Source of the DNA: Legionella_C dresdenensis | Lineage (GTDB): Bacteria; Pseudomonadota; Gammaproteobacteria; Legionellales; Legionellaceae | DNA: 64,000 nt | Assembly: GCF_042649825.1 (NCBI RefSeq) | Contig: NZ_JBHSAB010000020.1 | Location: 5,553-69,552, forward strand | Direction of reading: 5' to 3' | In this document: positions 29,038 to 39,107 of the stretch, one piece after another | Layout of the letters: every line of letters begins with the position of its first letter | How positions within the stretch are numbered: the first letter of the stretch is position 1 | Position numbers and translations under genes: made by a program | Notes under the pieces: model-generated | The model's input: only the letters and a program-made list of their open reading frames with translations | Told to the model about the DNA's origin: nothing | The model's database searches: none

Positions 29038-29532
29038 ATGAAACTAGCCGAATCCGTAATTAAATATTTAACCGAAAACCAATTGACCCTGGTTACTGCC
29101 GAGTCGTGTACTGCGGGTCAAATTCTGGCTTTATTGGGAAAATATGATGGCTGCGGCCAATGCCTGGACTTAGGGTATGTTGTTTATTCCTGTGAATCCA
29201 AAAAAAGGGTTTTAAAAGTCAAACAGGAAACAATAGATTGCTTCACCCTGACCAGTGAAGAAGTAGCGCATGAAATGGCCATGGGCGCCTTATCGAGGAG
29301 CCAGGCTAATCTGGCGATCGCAACCACAGGCATCACGGGCTCTGAACCAATGGACGGGATTGAACCAGGGACAGTGTGTTTTGCCTGGGGTTATCAGCAA
29401 GGCAAAAAAATTATTATTCGGAAGGAAACCCGGCTGTTTAAAGGTTCAAGAAAACAAATGCAACATCGGGCGGCATGCTATGCCTTGAAGCAACTCATCC
29501 TGTTTCACAAGGCCATTGCTTCACCCCATTGA
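29038..29532 (+). CDS. pncC: Nicotinamide-nucleotide amidase (CinA C-terminal domain)
   Basis: This stand-alone CinA C-terminal domain hydrolyses NMN to NaMN and recycles the pyridine product of NAD-dependent DNA ligase. Its 164 residues match single-domain PncC. Signature text: VTAESCTAGQI near residue 20 and ATTGITGSEPMDG, with GTVCFAW following. The ATG at 29038 follows an AAGAAG ribosome site. It lies 60 bp upstream of aqpZ on the same strand. There is no linkage to recA, which is the usual neighbour of full-length cinA. Confidence 0.9.
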   Translation: MKLAESVIKYLTENQLTLVTAESCTAGQILALLGKYDGCGQCLDLGYVVYSCESKKRVLKVKQETIDCFTLTSEEVAHEMAMGALSRSQANLAIATTGITGSEPMDGIEPGTVCFAWGYQQGKKIIIRKETRLFKGSRKQMQHRAACYALKQLILFHKAIASPH

Positions 29533-29592
29533 CAACCCTTTTTAATTCATGCTAACAATCTATGGCTTACTAACGTAAATAATGGACTATTT

Positions 29593-30312
29593 ATGACAAT
29601 GATGAAACGCTTAAGTGCAGAGTTTTTAGGAACTTTCTGGTTAGTCTTCGGTGGGTGCGGCAGCGCTGTGTTAACAGCTACTTTTCCTAATACCGGGATT
29701 GGTATTTTAGGTGTTGCGCTTGCATTCGGTTTAACGCTTGTAACAATGATTTATGCTTACGGTTATCAATCTGGCGGCCATTTCAATCCAGCGGTATCCG
29801 TGGGGCTTTTTGCTGCTGGCCGATTTGGCGCGAAAGATCTGATTCCCTATATTATAGTTCAAGTCATCGCCGGCATTGCTGCAGCGATGTTATTGTATTT
29901 TATCGCCAGCGGCAAAGCGGGTTTTAGTGTGGCTGACGGATTTGCAGCAAATGGTTATGGCGAACATTCTCCCGGTAAATATTCAATGATAAGCTGTTTA
30001 GTTGCCGAAATACTCATGACGTTCATGTTCTTAATGATTATTTTAGGCACAACCAGCGAACGCGCTTCTGCCGGTTTTGCGCCATTAGCGATTGGTTTGG
30101 CACTGACTTTAATCCATTTAATCAGTATTCCTATCACTAACACTTCGGTAAATCCGGCACGAAGCACGGGCCCGGCTTTAATGGTTGGTGACTGGGCTGT
30201 GGCACAATTATGGATGTTCTGGTTGGCTCCGATTGCAGGCGCATTGCTTGCCGGTTGGGTTTACCGGATAGGTAGTTGCTGTGAGCATTCTGAGGCTTGT
30301 GTGAAGAAATAA
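29593..30312 (+). CDS. aqpZ: Aquaporin Z
   Basis: A water channel of the inner membrane. The 239-residue protein has six helices and both pore motifs: GGHFNPAVSVG (first NPA) and TNTSVNPARSTG (second NPA, followed by the selectivity-filter Arg). The N-terminus (RLSAEFLGTFWLVFGGCGSAV) is AqpZ-like rather than glycerol-facilitator-like. It lies downstream of pncC. The 3' flank is filled by repeat sequence before ackA. Confidence 0.94.
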   Translation: MTMMKRLSAEFLGTFWLVFGGCGSAVLTATFPNTGIGILGVALAFGLTLVTMIYAYGYQSGGHFNPAVSVGLFAAGRFGAKDLIPYIIVQVIAGIAAAMLLYFIASGKAGFSVADGFAANGYGEHSPGKYSMISCLVAEILMTFMFLMIILGTTSERASAGFAPLAIGLALTLIHLISIPITNTSVNPARSTGPALMVGDWAVAQLWMFWLAPIAGALLAGWVYRIGSCCEHSEACVKK

Positions 30313-30330
30313 TTCCAGGATGTTTATCTT

Positions 30331-30424
30331 GTAGCCGTGGTGAAACGTAGTGAAACCCAGGCTACGGTCCATTGCTATTAAGTAAGGATTCTGATGAATG
30401 GATCCCCGCCTTCGCGGGGATAAC
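30331..30424. repeat. Composite intergenic repeat: REP-like palindrome plus a partial MITE arm
   Basis: 30331-30367 is a GTAGCCGTGGTGAAAC / GTGAAACCCAGGCTAC palindrome related to 19685 and 51935. It is followed at about 30366-30424 by one arm of the dispersed repeat (CATTGCTATTAAGTAAGGATT ... TCCCCGCCTTCGCGGGGATAA, shortened here). The central CAAGGTAAGGAGCC part is missing, so this copy is a deletion derivative. Confidence 0.7.
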
Positions 30425-30450
30425 ACACATTGTGGAGCAGGATAAACATT

Positions 30451-31629
30451 ATGGACAAGCATCATATTGTTGTACTCAATTCCGGCTCTTCAAGCATTAA
30501 ATTCGCTATTTATGGATTAAGTCCTTCTTTACCTAAATTATTTTATGGCGCGGTTGAAAATCTCCGTGAAGAACCGGTGCTTAAATTATTTGATCAAACG
30601 CACCAATTGATAAAAAAAGAGCGTTTCGCCAAAGAGCGGGATTATCACTACTTTTATGAATTATTATTTTCAACGCTGAAAACCAATCCGTTTGGATTCA
30701 AAATTATTGCTATAGGCCATCGGATTGTGCATGGCGGACGGGAGTTTGATGCGCCTGTTTTAATTTCCGACGAAATAATTAACAAATTAAAAAAACTGAT
30801 ACCTTTCGCTCCACTGCATCAACCATACAACCTCGAGGCGGTTGAATGTGTCAGCAAACTCTATCCTGAATTGCTGCAAATCGCATGCTTTGATACCTCA
30901 TTTCATACCACCCATCCTGCGCTAGCGGATTTATTCGGTCTTCCCAGAAGATATTTTGACGCGGGGGTAAAACGTTATGGTTTCCATGGGCTGTCCTATG
31001 AATTTATCATGCATCAATTGCATACCATTAATCCGCAAAAACATTTAGATCGCGTCATTATCGCGCACTTGGGTAATGGCGCCAGCATGTGTGCCGTCAG
31101 CCAAGGGAAAGCGGTGGATAGTACTATGGGATTCACCGCTTTAGATGGACTGGTTATGGGCACTCGCTGCGGCAATCTGGATCCGGGCGTTATTCTTTAT
31201 CTTTTACAATCTGAAAAAATGCCGCCTGAAAAAATCCAGAGTTTACTGTATAAAGAATCAGGCTTATTGGGCGTTTCCGGCGTTACCTATAACATGCAGG
31301 AATTGCTTGCAGATAATAAACCCCATGCCAAAGAGGCGATTGATTTATTTGTCTATCGGATCCGAAGAGAGCTTGGTGCGCTGACTGCGGTGCTTGGAGG
31401 GCTGGATGTATTGGTTTTCACGGGCGGTATTGGAGAAAATGCCTGGCAAATCCGTCAGGCGGTCTGTCAGAATAATGACTGGCTGGGAATAAAAATCGAT
31501 GCGGATTTAAACCAGGCCAATCAATTAATGATTAACTCAACCGAAAGTATGGTCGATATTTATGCCATGCCCACTGATGAGGAATGGATTATTGCCAGTC
31601 ATTGCCGTCATCTTATTCAAGGATTATAA
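30451..31629 (+). CDS. ackA: Acetate kinase (acetate/propionate kinase family)
   Basis: The enzyme interconverts acetyl-phosphate + ADP with acetate + ATP. The frame extends to 30430, but MDKHHIVVLNSGSSSIKFA starting at 30451 is the natural N-terminus (393 residues). Motifs: VLNSGSSSIKF, the catalytic FDTSFHTTHP, RYGFHGLSYEF, HLGNGAS, MGTRCGNLDPG and FTGGIGENAW. It is coupled to fabI 2 bp downstream. It faces an operon containing a phosphate acyltransferase, its expected metabolic partner, about 12 kb away on the other strand. Confidence 0.94.
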   Translation: MDKHHIVVLNSGSSSIKFAIYGLSPSLPKLFYGAVENLREEPVLKLFDQTHQLIKKERFAKERDYHYFYELLFSTLKTNPFGFKIIAIGHRIVHGGREFDAPVLISDEIINKLKKLIPFAPLHQPYNLEAVECVSKLYPELLQIACFDTSFHTTHPALADLFGLPRRYFDAGVKRYGFHGLSYEFIMHQLHTINPQKHLDRVIIAHLGNGASMCAVSQGKAVDSTMGFTALDGLVMGTRCGNLDPGVILYLLQSEKMPPEKIQSLLYKESGLLGVSGVTYNMQELLADNKPHAKEAIDLFVYRIRRELGALTAVLGGLDVLVFTGGIGENAWQIRQAVCQNNDWLGIKIDADLNQANQLMINSTESMVDIYAMPTDEEWIIASHCRHLIQGL

Positions 31630-31631
31630 CC

Positions 31632-32402
31632 ATGGACAATACGTTACTCGCAGGGAAAAAAGCGTTGGTGATTGGCATTGCCAATGACAGCTCTATTGCG
31701 TTTGGTTGCGCTCAGGCACTAAAAAAGGCTGGCGCTGATCTGGCCATCACGTATTTAAATGAGAAAGCCAGGCCATATGTCGACAAAATTGCCGCCGACT
31801 TCAAACCAGCGATTTATTGTCAGTGCGATGTCACCCAAGAACATGATTTGGAGAATTTATTTGCCCGGATCGAAAAGCAATGGGGACACATTGATATCGT
31901 TATCCATTCGATTGCTTATGCTCCGAAACAGGATTTGCAAAAACCAGTCTATGAATGTTCTAAAGAAGGATTTCTTCTGGCAATGGATATTTCCTGCTAT
32001 TCATTTATCCGGATGGCTAACCTGGCAAAACCGTTAATGAAACAGGGCGGATCTTTATTTGCGATGTCATTTTATGGCGCTGAAAAGGTCGTTGAAAACT
32101 ATAATCTTATGGGTCCGGTTAAGGCCGCTTTAGAAGCTTCTGTACGCTATATGGCAATGGAATTAGGGCCGCAGCAAATTCGGGTAATTGCCCTTTCTCC
32201 CGGACCATTAAAAACACGTGCTGCATCGGGTCTTGATAAATTTGATGACTTAATCCGGCTGGCCAAAGAAAAATCGCCGTTGAGATCATTGGTTGATATT
32301 GGCGACGTGGGGGCAATGGTGGCTTTTCTTGCTAGTCCATATGCCAAAAATATTACCGGCGATACCATTTATATTGATAGCGGTTATCATATTATTGATT
32401 AA
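31632..32402 (+). CDS. fabI: Enoyl-[acyl-carrier-protein] reductase FabI
   Basis: NADH-dependent reduction of enoyl-ACP. The ATG at 31632, 2 bp after the ackA stop, gives 256 residues, the normal FabI length. The frame runs further upstream, but only inside ackA. Motifs: GIANDSSIAFG cofactor loop (GIANxxSIAxG), and the catalytic Tyr157 and Lys164 with six-residue spacing (YNLMGPVK). An ackA-fabI pair away from the fatty-acid cluster suggests a specialised copy linked to acyl-phosphate or polyester metabolism. Whether the cell has another FabI cannot be told from here. Confidence 0.92.
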   Translation: MDNTLLAGKKALVIGIANDSSIAFGCAQALKKAGADLAITYLNEKARPYVDKIAADFKPAIYCQCDVTQEHDLENLFARIEKQWGHIDIVIHSIAYAPKQDLQKPVYECSKEGFLLAMDISCYSFIRMANLAKPLMKQGGSLFAMSFYGAEKVVENYNLMGPVKAALEASVRYMAMELGPQQIRVIALSPGPLKTRAASGLDKFDDLIRLAKEKSPLRSLVDIGDVGAMVAFLASPYAKNITGDTIYIDSGYHIID

Positions 32403-32410
32403 AAGATTGC

Positions 32411-35400
32411 TTATTTAATACGGTATAAAATGCAATAAAAGGCTGGCACTAGAAACATCGTCAGAATTGTTCCTACTGTCAAACCAAACATAATAGTGAC
32501 AGCCAGCGAAACCCAAAAGACATCTTGCAACAATGGAATAACACCTAATATCGTTGTTACCGCGGCGTTCACTACCGGCGATAATCGGCTTAAACCGGCT
32601 GAAATAACGGCATCATAGGGTTTCATCCCGTTGGCGAGATTCAAATTCACCTGGTCGAGCAAAACCACTGAGTTTTTAATCATCATCCCGGACAAGCTCA
32701 TTGCGCCGAGCAAGGCAATAAAGCCAAAAGGTACGCCGGTAATGAGCAAACCAAAAGTGATGCCAATCATGGCAAAAGGGATCACCGCAACTATGATCAA
32801 GGGCGGTCGATAGGCGTTAAACAGCATCACAATTATCAGCAGCATAATAATCACTGCCGGAAACAGACCGGGTTTTAACGCATCGGCGGATTCTTTGCTG
32901 CTTTTGTATTCACCATCCCAGGTCAAGGTATAGCCCGGCGGTAATTTAATTTTTTCAAATTCCGGCAAAATGCTGTCGCGCAAGGTATTTGCAGTCACCT
33001 GATAAGGGGAGCACTGCACGGTAATCGCCCGCTTACGATCCCAGCGCCAGATAATGGGGTCTGTCCACTTAAGATCTATAGCGCTGACTATCTGTGACAC
33101 AGGCACGGTTTTAGTATTTAACTGGGAATTAATCTGCAAGAAAGGCAAATCAACGGCGGCGGTTTTCTGTTCCTCTATCGGCTGGCGCAAGATAATCGGG
33201 ATCAGGCTATCTTGCTCACGGTACAACCCTACCGGCACGCCATCACTGGCTCGCTGCAAGGTTTGTGCTAAATCCAGCCGTGAAATACCAGCCCAGCGAG
33301 CACGCTCCTGCTGATAATCCGGAACAATCTGCAAAACAGGTTCCCGCCAATCAGTACGAATATCAATCGCATGAGGATTTGCCCGCAAGATAGCGACCGC
33401 CTGATCGGCCAGATTACGTAAAACCGCAGGGCTTGCATTTGCAGGGCCGCTGAAGCGGGCGGCAATTTTCCAGTTATTAAAAGCGCCTACCGCATATTTT
33501 CTGACCCTGACCATAGATTGAGGATAGTTTTCATTATTCCAGGCCGGCAAATTCGCAACCAAGTCATCGACATCCTGTAAACTTTTCATATTCACAATCA
33601 ATTGTGCATACGAAGAATAAGGAAACTCGGATTCCACTGGCAGATAAAATCGAGGCGGGCCTTGGCCAATGAAGGCGCTGACACTGGCAACACCGGGCTC
33701 ACGCAGCAATTTTTGCTCAAGCTTTTCAAGGTCTTTGGACACCACTTGAATTTGCGTTCCTTCCGGCGCCCAATAATCAATCATCACTTGCAATCGGGAT
33801 GAATCCGGAAAATACATAATGGGTACAAAGCGAAAGCCAATAATGGCGAGGACCAGCAAACCGCACATACCCAGTGTAAACAGCATCCGATAACGCACGG
33901 CCTTTTCTAACAGAAACTTATATCGTTGGTAAAACCGGCTGGTATAGACTTCATCCTGACTGACCTGTTTGGGCGTGGGCATAAATAAAATACATAACAG
34001 CGGCGTTGCTGTCTGTGAAAGCACCCAACTTAAAAGAAGTGAAACAGCAATGACAGTAAATAAACTACCAGCATACTCACCCGTATCATACGTTGAGGCA
34101 AAGATTGGGAAAAAAGCCATGGCTGCAACCACAGTTGCGCCTAACAATGGCCATGCTGATATTTTTGCCGCTTCCACGGCCGCCTTTTCGCGTGGAACGC
34201 CTTGCTGTAACCGATTAATGAAACCATCAACCACCACTATAGCATTATCAACCATCATCCCCATGGCAATAATTAAAGCGCCTAAAGAAACACGCTGCAG
34301 ATCAATATGCAGCAATTGCATAATAATAAATGTACCTAATATCGCGAGAATAAGCCCGGAAACGCCAATGATCATGCCAGCTCTTACTCCCATAGTAAAC
34401 GCAAGCACCACCAGCACAATCACGACTGCTTCAATTAAATTAATCAAAAATGCATCAATGGATTCCGCGACAATATCCGATTGCCAGGAAATTTTATGAA
34501 TCTCGATTCCTCGGAGTAGCGTTGCCTGCAATTCTTCGAGACGGTTATCAACTTCCTGCCCCACTTGCACCGCATTCACTCCGGGCAGCGGCGCTAATGC
34601 AATACCAATGGCCGGCAATCCGGAATAACGCATTAATTGCTCAGGCGGATCAAGATAGCCTTCTTTCACATCAGCAAAATCACGAATTCGGATAATTTCT
34701 TCGCTTTTTTGCGGTATATTAAGTTGTAATTGCGGAATAATTGCCAACTCGCCAATAGCATCGGCTTTATTAAACTCACCGGTTGGAGCAATTCGCATCC
34801 GTTGTGATTGGTAATTCACATGCCCGGCATTCACCACTTGATTTTGCAGTTTCAGCGTTCGTTCGATATCGGCAATACTGACTTCCAGCTGCGAAAACTG
34901 CGTATTGGAAATATTCAGATAAATTCTTTTTTGCTGCACGCCCCATAAGTCAACTCGAGCAACACCCGGCACGATACTAAGCTCTTTTTGAATTTCCTTG
35001 GTATAATTTTCAAGTTCGGCATAACTGAAACCATCCGAGGTGATAGCGAGAAGAAAGCCAAAGACATAACCATAATCATCACCCACCACAGGAAGATCGG
35101 CGCCAGGCGGTAAACTGGCTTCAGCATCGTGCACTTTCTTGCGCAAGATATCCCAGACTTGAGGTAACCGGTCAGACCAGTATTCATTCTTAATATTGAC
35201 TTTAATAATGGAGAGTCCAGGTCTGGAAATGGAGGAGATATCTTTTACCTCAGACATTTCCTGTATTTTTTTCTCCAGACGATCGGTCACTTCCAATTCG
35301 ACTTGTTCGGCACTGGCTCCGGGGTAATGAGTAGTAATCGTTGCCGTTTTAACCGTAAACTCGGGATCTTCCAGACGCCCTAGTTTGAAAAAGCAAAACG

Positions 35401-35476
35401 AACCTGCAACGATCAACAACAGTAAAATAAATGAGGTGACTGTTTTATTTTCAATCGCGTAATCTGCCAGAGCCAT
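32411..35476 (-). CDS. RND efflux permease (AcrB/HAE1-type)
   Basis: A 1,021-residue inner-membrane proton antiporter with the RND layout: one N-terminal helix, a periplasmic loop, six helices, a second loop and five more helices. It starts MALADYAIENKTVTSFIL and has the HYPGASAEQVELEVTDRLE porter-domain motif. Helix-4 text GALIIAMGMMVDNAIVVVDG carries the proton-relay acidic residue. It follows its adaptor by 2 bp and ends 8 bp from fabI, with which it converges. No TolC-like channel is adjacent. Substrate unknown. Confidence 0.93.
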   Translation of the reverse strand: MALADYAIENKTVTSFILLLLIVAGSFCFFKLGRLEDPEFTVKTATITTHYPGASAEQVELEVTDRLEKKIQEMSEVKDISSISRPGLSIIKVNIKNEYWSDRLPQVWDILRKKVHDAEASLPPGADLPVVGDDYGYVFGFLLAITSDGFSYAELENYTKEIQKELSIVPGVARVDLWGVQQKRIYLNISNTQFSQLEVSIADIERTLKLQNQVVNAGHVNYQSQRMRIAPTGEFNKADAIGELAIIPQLQLNIPQKSEEIIRIRDFADVKEGYLDPPEQLMRYSGLPAIGIALAPLPGVNAVQVGQEVDNRLEELQATLLRGIEIHKISWQSDIVAESIDAFLINLIEAVVIVLVVLAFTMGVRAGMIIGVSGLILAILGTFIIMQLLHIDLQRVSLGALIIAMGMMVDNAIVVVDGFINRLQQGVPREKAAVEAAKISAWPLLGATVVAAMAFFPIFASTYDTGEYAGSLFTVIAVSLLLSWVLSQTATPLLCILFMPTPKQVSQDEVYTSRFYQRYKFLLEKAVRYRMLFTLGMCGLLVLAIIGFRFVPIMYFPDSSRLQVMIDYWAPEGTQIQVVSKDLEKLEQKLLREPGVASVSAFIGQGPPRFYLPVESEFPYSSYAQLIVNMKSLQDVDDLVANLPAWNNENYPQSMVRVRKYAVGAFNNWKIAARFSGPANASPAVLRNLADQAVAILRANPHAIDIRTDWREPVLQIVPDYQQERARWAGISRLDLAQTLQRASDGVPVGLYREQDSLIPIILRQPIEEQKTAAVDLPFLQINSQLNTKTVPVSQIVSAIDLKWTDPIIWRWDRKRAITVQCSPYQVTANTLRDSILPEFEKIKLPPGYTLTWDGEYKSSKESADALKPGLFPAVIIMLLIIVMLFNAYRPPLIIVAVIPFAMIGITFGLLITGVPFGFIALLGAMSLSGMMIKNSVVLLDQVNLNLANGMKPYDAVISAGLSRLSPVVNAAVTTILGVIPLLQDVFWVSLAVTIMFGLTVGTILTMFLVPAFYCILYRIK

Positions 35477-35478
35477 AA

Positions 35479-36540
35479 CTAGTTACCCTGCCCGGTTAAA
35501 AAAGTGACTTTCTCGCCTTCCACCAGACTATGAATGCCAGCCGTTACCACCCATTCGCCTTTATGTAACCCGCTGATAACGGTAATACCAGTTGGCGTGA
35601 GTTCGCCAATCTGGATTTGCCGCCGGTGCACTTCTTTGGTTTTGGAATCAATCAACCAGACAAATGTCTTTTGTTCTGAATCGGTCGTCAGTACGGCGGA
35701 AACCGGAATAGTAAATTGATTTTGGCTCTTTTTCGTTTGTTCAATTTGGCCTGTTGCTTTACCCGCCATGCCCGGTAAAATTTCAATATCTGCCGGCTGT
35801 TTCATAATTAATGTAACCGGATAAGTTCGGGTATCCGGTGATGCTTCATGACTGATTTCCTTTATTTGCGCAGAGATAGCATGTTTGGGGAATGCATCAA
35901 AATGGACAACAATATCTTTGGCATAACTAATATAGCTGATTCCGCCTTCCGGGATTTGCAGCACCATTTCAATTTGAGAGGTATCTAATAATCTGGCGAT
36001 ATTTTGTTGCTTGGCTATTGTCTGATAATTTTCAACATATAAGTTTGAAATTTTGCCATCAAAAGGCGCCTTGAGCACACTGTCCTTCAGTGCTTTCTCT
36101 GCCAGCTCTTTATTCGCCTTTGACATCGCAAGTTTGGCTTTTAAAAGATCGTAATCAGCTTTTGAAATATGACCTTTGCCCAGCAATGATTCCGCCCGCT
36201 GAAAATTTTGTTCATCACGAGTAAACTCAGCCTGCGCGGATTGCAATTTTGCTTCAAACTCTTTTTGATCAAGTTTTGCGATTAAGGAGTCCTGCTTGAC
36301 TATATCGCCAATTTTAACCGGCAATTCAATCAACGAGCCGCTCACATTAAAAGACAGATTAACTTGTTGAAACGCTCTTGCCCGTCCGGGAAAAGCGCGG
36401 CCGCTAAAAGCATCGGTATTGCCAACTTGAATGGCTTTAACCGGCCTGGCAGGGGTTGAAGCCTGATTCTTCTGATCCTGGCTGCAGGATGCTGCCACCA
36501 GGATTAAAATCAAACAGGGTATCCGAACAAGCTTTTTCAT
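35479..36540 (-). CDS. RND periplasmic adaptor lipoprotein
   Basis: A 353-residue membrane-fusion protein that bridges the RND pump to an outer-membrane channel. It has a lipoprotein-type signal (LILILVAASC, Cys19). A lipoyl/barrel-sandwich region and a helical hairpin rich in Lys/Ala/Glu (about 95-150) come next, then a C-terminal beta-barrel domain. The permease starts 2 bp after its stop. Upstream, only 42 bp separate it from the V-ATPase A gene, with an AAGGA ribosome site, so read-through from the ATPase operon is plausible. Confidence 0.92.
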   Translation of the reverse strand: MKKLVRIPCLILILVAASCSQDQKNQASTPARPVKAIQVGNTDAFSGRAFPGRARAFQQVNLSFNVSGSLIELPVKIGDIVKQDSLIAKLDQKEFEAKLQSAQAEFTRDEQNFQRAESLLGKGHISKADYDLLKAKLAMSKANKELAEKALKDSVLKAPFDGKISNLYVENYQTIAKQQNIARLLDTSQIEMVLQIPEGGISYISYAKDIVVHFDAFPKHAISAQIKEISHEASPDTRTYPVTLIMKQPADIEILPGMAGKATGQIEQTKKSQNQFTIPVSAVLTTDSEQKTFVWLIDSKTKEVHRRQIQIGELTPTGITVISGLHKGEWVVTAGIHSLVEGEKVTFLTGQGN

Positions 36541-36582
36541 AACATCATCCTTGATTTTCCAAGCATTATAATCCCGGCCTCG

Positions 36583-38415
36583 CTAAAATCCGGTAAACTG
36601 CTTATTTACACTGAGTCTTGTTAATTTAACAATATTATCGTAATACCCGGCATAACTATCCGAATGTAACGGCGAATAGTTCAGGTTTTTTAATAAACCC
36701 GTTAACTTCACAAAGAAATTTCGCGCCTCTTCTTTCTCCGTAAACTCATACTCGTTCGCAATAATATCAAAAAGCAAATTAAAGAATTCCTGTTGCCGAG
36801 TCATAGGAACAGAAACATCAACCGGATCATACGCATCCTGTTGCAAATAAGTCATATCAAACATCAGCGCTTTTTGATAGAGGATATAATCACGCATTGT
36901 AATGCCTTCTTCACCCGTCACTTGCATCATATTAAAAATTTCCTGCCCTTGATGCAGCAGTCTGGTGATATCGGTCACTTTGGTTATCCAGGTCGATTCA
37001 AGATTGCTTGTGAACCAGGGCTTGAGTTGTTCAAAATAACGCGACCAGGAAATTAAAGGGTCAACCGCGGGATAAAACCGCTTATAAGCCCGATCGTAAC
37101 TTAACCCAAGAAAGGTTTTAACTGAACTTAAAGTGGATTGGGTAACCGGTTCTTCAAAATTCCCGCCTGCTGGCGACACTGTTCCAACGATGGTGAGACT
37201 GCCGCAAGTCTGGTCATGACATTGCACAATCCCTCCCCGCTCATATAATCCTCTGATGCTGCTGTCCAGATACGCTGGAAATCCTTCTTCGCCAGGTATT
37301 TCCTCCATCCGGCCCGAAGTTTCCCGCATTGCCTGCGCCCAACGGGAAGTTGAATCGGCAATCAGCAGAACATTAAATCCCATCTGGCGATAATACTCAC
37401 CGAGAGTAACGCCGGTATAAATAGATGCTTCACGCGCAGCAACCGGCATTGACGAGGTATTACAGACAATGATCGTTCTATCCATAAGCGTTCCCCCCAT
37501 TTTGGGGTCAACAAGCTTTGGAAAATCGGTAATGGTTTCTACTACTTCACCCGCACGCTCACCGCATGCCACAATAATAACGATATCAACATCGGAATAT
37601 CGGGCAATCAAATTCTGTAACACTGTCTTACCGGCGCCAAATGGCCCCGGGATACAGGCGGTTCCGCCGCGGGCGATAGGAAAGAATGTATCGATTAACC
37701 GTAATGTGGTCATCATCGGTTCACTTGGGTACAGGCGATCAGCAAGATTCTTCTTCATTAAAGTTTGAGCGATAGAAAGCCGTACTGGCCATTTCTGCAA
37801 CATAGTCGCTTCATAGCTGTTGTTTTCTGCGTCAATCAATTTCGCTATCGGCGTATCTGCCGGGAAAGTTCCCTGCTGGATCCAATCTACTTTGAGATGT
37901 TTTCCCAGATTAAACGGCACCATAATTTTATGGGTAAATCGCCCTTCCTGCACAACACCCAGAACATCGCCGGCACTGACCAGATCACCGGCATACACGT
38001 TTGCGGTAAATACCCATTTTTTTTGTGCGTCAATTGATTCTTCACGGACACCGCGCGGTAAAAAAAAGCCATATTTACCGGCAAAATTCATTAATGGATT
38101 TTGCAGGCCATCATAAACCATTCCTAATAGACCTGGACCCAAAGTAACAGACAATTGCTCGCCGGACTGCTCAACGCGATCCCCTATTGCAATACCGCTG
38201 GTTTCTTCAAATACCTGCGCAATGGCTGTATCGCCTCTCACATGTAATATTTCAGCCATGATCCGTTCATTGCCTGCGCTTTGAGCAGGACAGATATAGA
38301 TAATTTCATTCTTGATGATAGGCTTGGCTCCAGTTCGCCGGATATGGACAATGCCTTCCTGGATTGCAATCACCATCGCATCCTGGATCACTTGTTGAGA
38401 CTGTTTATTGTTCAT
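36583..38415 (-). CDS. atpA: V/A-type ATPase catalytic subunit A
   Basis: The nucleotide-hydrolysing subunit of a V/A-type rotary ATPase. The 610-residue protein has the P-loop GPFGAGKT at residues 257-264. It also has the bulge domain (about 110-200) that separates A subunits from F-type beta. RWAQAMRETSGRMEEIPGEEG matches the catalytic/arginine region. It is the last ATPase gene of the block and overlaps the DUF2764 gene by an ATGA. In the chlamydial-type order A precedes B; here it follows E and DUF2764 at the end. Confidence 0.96.
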   Translation of the reverse strand: MNNKQSQQVIQDAMVIAIQEGIVHIRRTGAKPIIKNEIIYICPAQSAGNERIMAEILHVRGDTAIAQVFEETSGIAIGDRVEQSGEQLSVTLGPGLLGMVYDGLQNPLMNFAGKYGFFLPRGVREESIDAQKKWVFTANVYAGDLVSAGDVLGVVQEGRFTHKIMVPFNLGKHLKVDWIQQGTFPADTPIAKLIDAENNSYEATMLQKWPVRLSIAQTLMKKNLADRLYPSEPMMTTLRLIDTFFPIARGGTACIPGPFGAGKTVLQNLIARYSDVDIVIIVACGERAGEVVETITDFPKLVDPKMGGTLMDRTIIVCNTSSMPVAAREASIYTGVTLGEYYRQMGFNVLLIADSTSRWAQAMRETSGRMEEIPGEEGFPAYLDSSIRGLYERGGIVQCHDQTCGSLTIVGTVSPAGGNFEEPVTQSTLSSVKTFLGLSYDRAYKRFYPAVDPLISWSRYFEQLKPWFTSNLESTWITKVTDITRLLHQGQEIFNMMQVTGEEGITMRDYILYQKALMFDMTYLQQDAYDPVDVSVPMTRQQEFFNLLFDIIANEYEFTEKEEARNFFVKLTGLLKNLNYSPLHSDSYAGYYDNIVKLTRLSVNKQFTGF

Positions 38416-39107
38416 GACACTCTCCCTTTGTCATCCAGGATAATTTTTTGCTGTTTGTTTAATATTATCTGAGCCAACTCATTAATCTGCTTCAAAGCAT
38501 AGTCCTTATTAAATTGTGACCAATAATGGATAATATTCCAGCGCAGCAAATAAATAATAATGGCTTCGAAATCGAAATAATGCCCGCTTTCAACAATCGC
38601 CAGGTGTTGCCAGATATAGGACAATAAAAACTCTTCAACCGCGATTGTATCTTTTTGAGCAATATCATGCGCAACCTTGGGCAGCCAGGGATATATCGCC
38701 TGCAAGCCAAAATCAGGCTCATGCCAGTTAGCCAGTAACTTATGATTCCAACGTGTAATCCAGCATTCCTGAGCGTTTAACGGTAACTCTCTCTTTTCAT
38801 TTCGTAAACGTAATGCCGCTAATATACTGCGTAAATCGAAAAACCATAACAGGGTATCACCAAGGAAAACTGATTGGGTATCCATTACACGTTGAAACGC
38901 AGGCCGCAGCTCTGCCACTGATTGCTGCGGCTTAAACCAGCTTGTCCATACCAGGGATTCTACTGTCAAGGCAAGCGTGTATTGCTCTTCCGGTAACAGC
39001 TTCAATCGTTTTTCGAGTTGCAGCCTTGAAATGGGCGTTTCCTGAATCTGGAATTGCGTATTCATCCGCGGCAGGCTGCAGACTACGGTATAGTATTGCG
39101 AGGTCAT
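38412..39107 (-). CDS. V-ATPase-associated DUF2764 protein (C/d-like subunit)
   Basis: A 231-residue protein lying between subunits E and A, overlapping both by ATGA junctions. The position and the N-terminus (QYYTVVCSLPRM) match the DUF2764 proteins of chlamydial and Bacteroidetes V-ATPase operons, which take the place of subunit C/d. C/d forms the collar that links the central stalk to the membrane ring. The body is helical with many Trp/Leu residues. The role is inferred from position, and no catalytic motif is expected. Confidence 0.82.
   Translation of the reverse strand: MTSQYYTVVCSLPRMNTQFQIQETPISRLQLEKRLKLLPEEQYTLALTVESLVWTSWFKPQQSVAELRPAFQRVMDTQSVFLGDTLLWFFDLRSILAALRLRNEKRELPLNAQECWITRWNHKLLANWHEPDFGLQAIYPWLPKVAHDIAQKDTIAVEEFLLSYIWQHLAIVESGHYFDFEAIIIYLLRWNIIHYWSQFNKDYALKQINELAQIILNKQQKIILDDKGRVS

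Noticed and set aside
33969..34499. 176-codon ORF antisense to the RND permease
   Set aside because: Thr/Ile/Ala-rich product typical of the antisense of hydrophobic helices; it is inside a well-supported gene.
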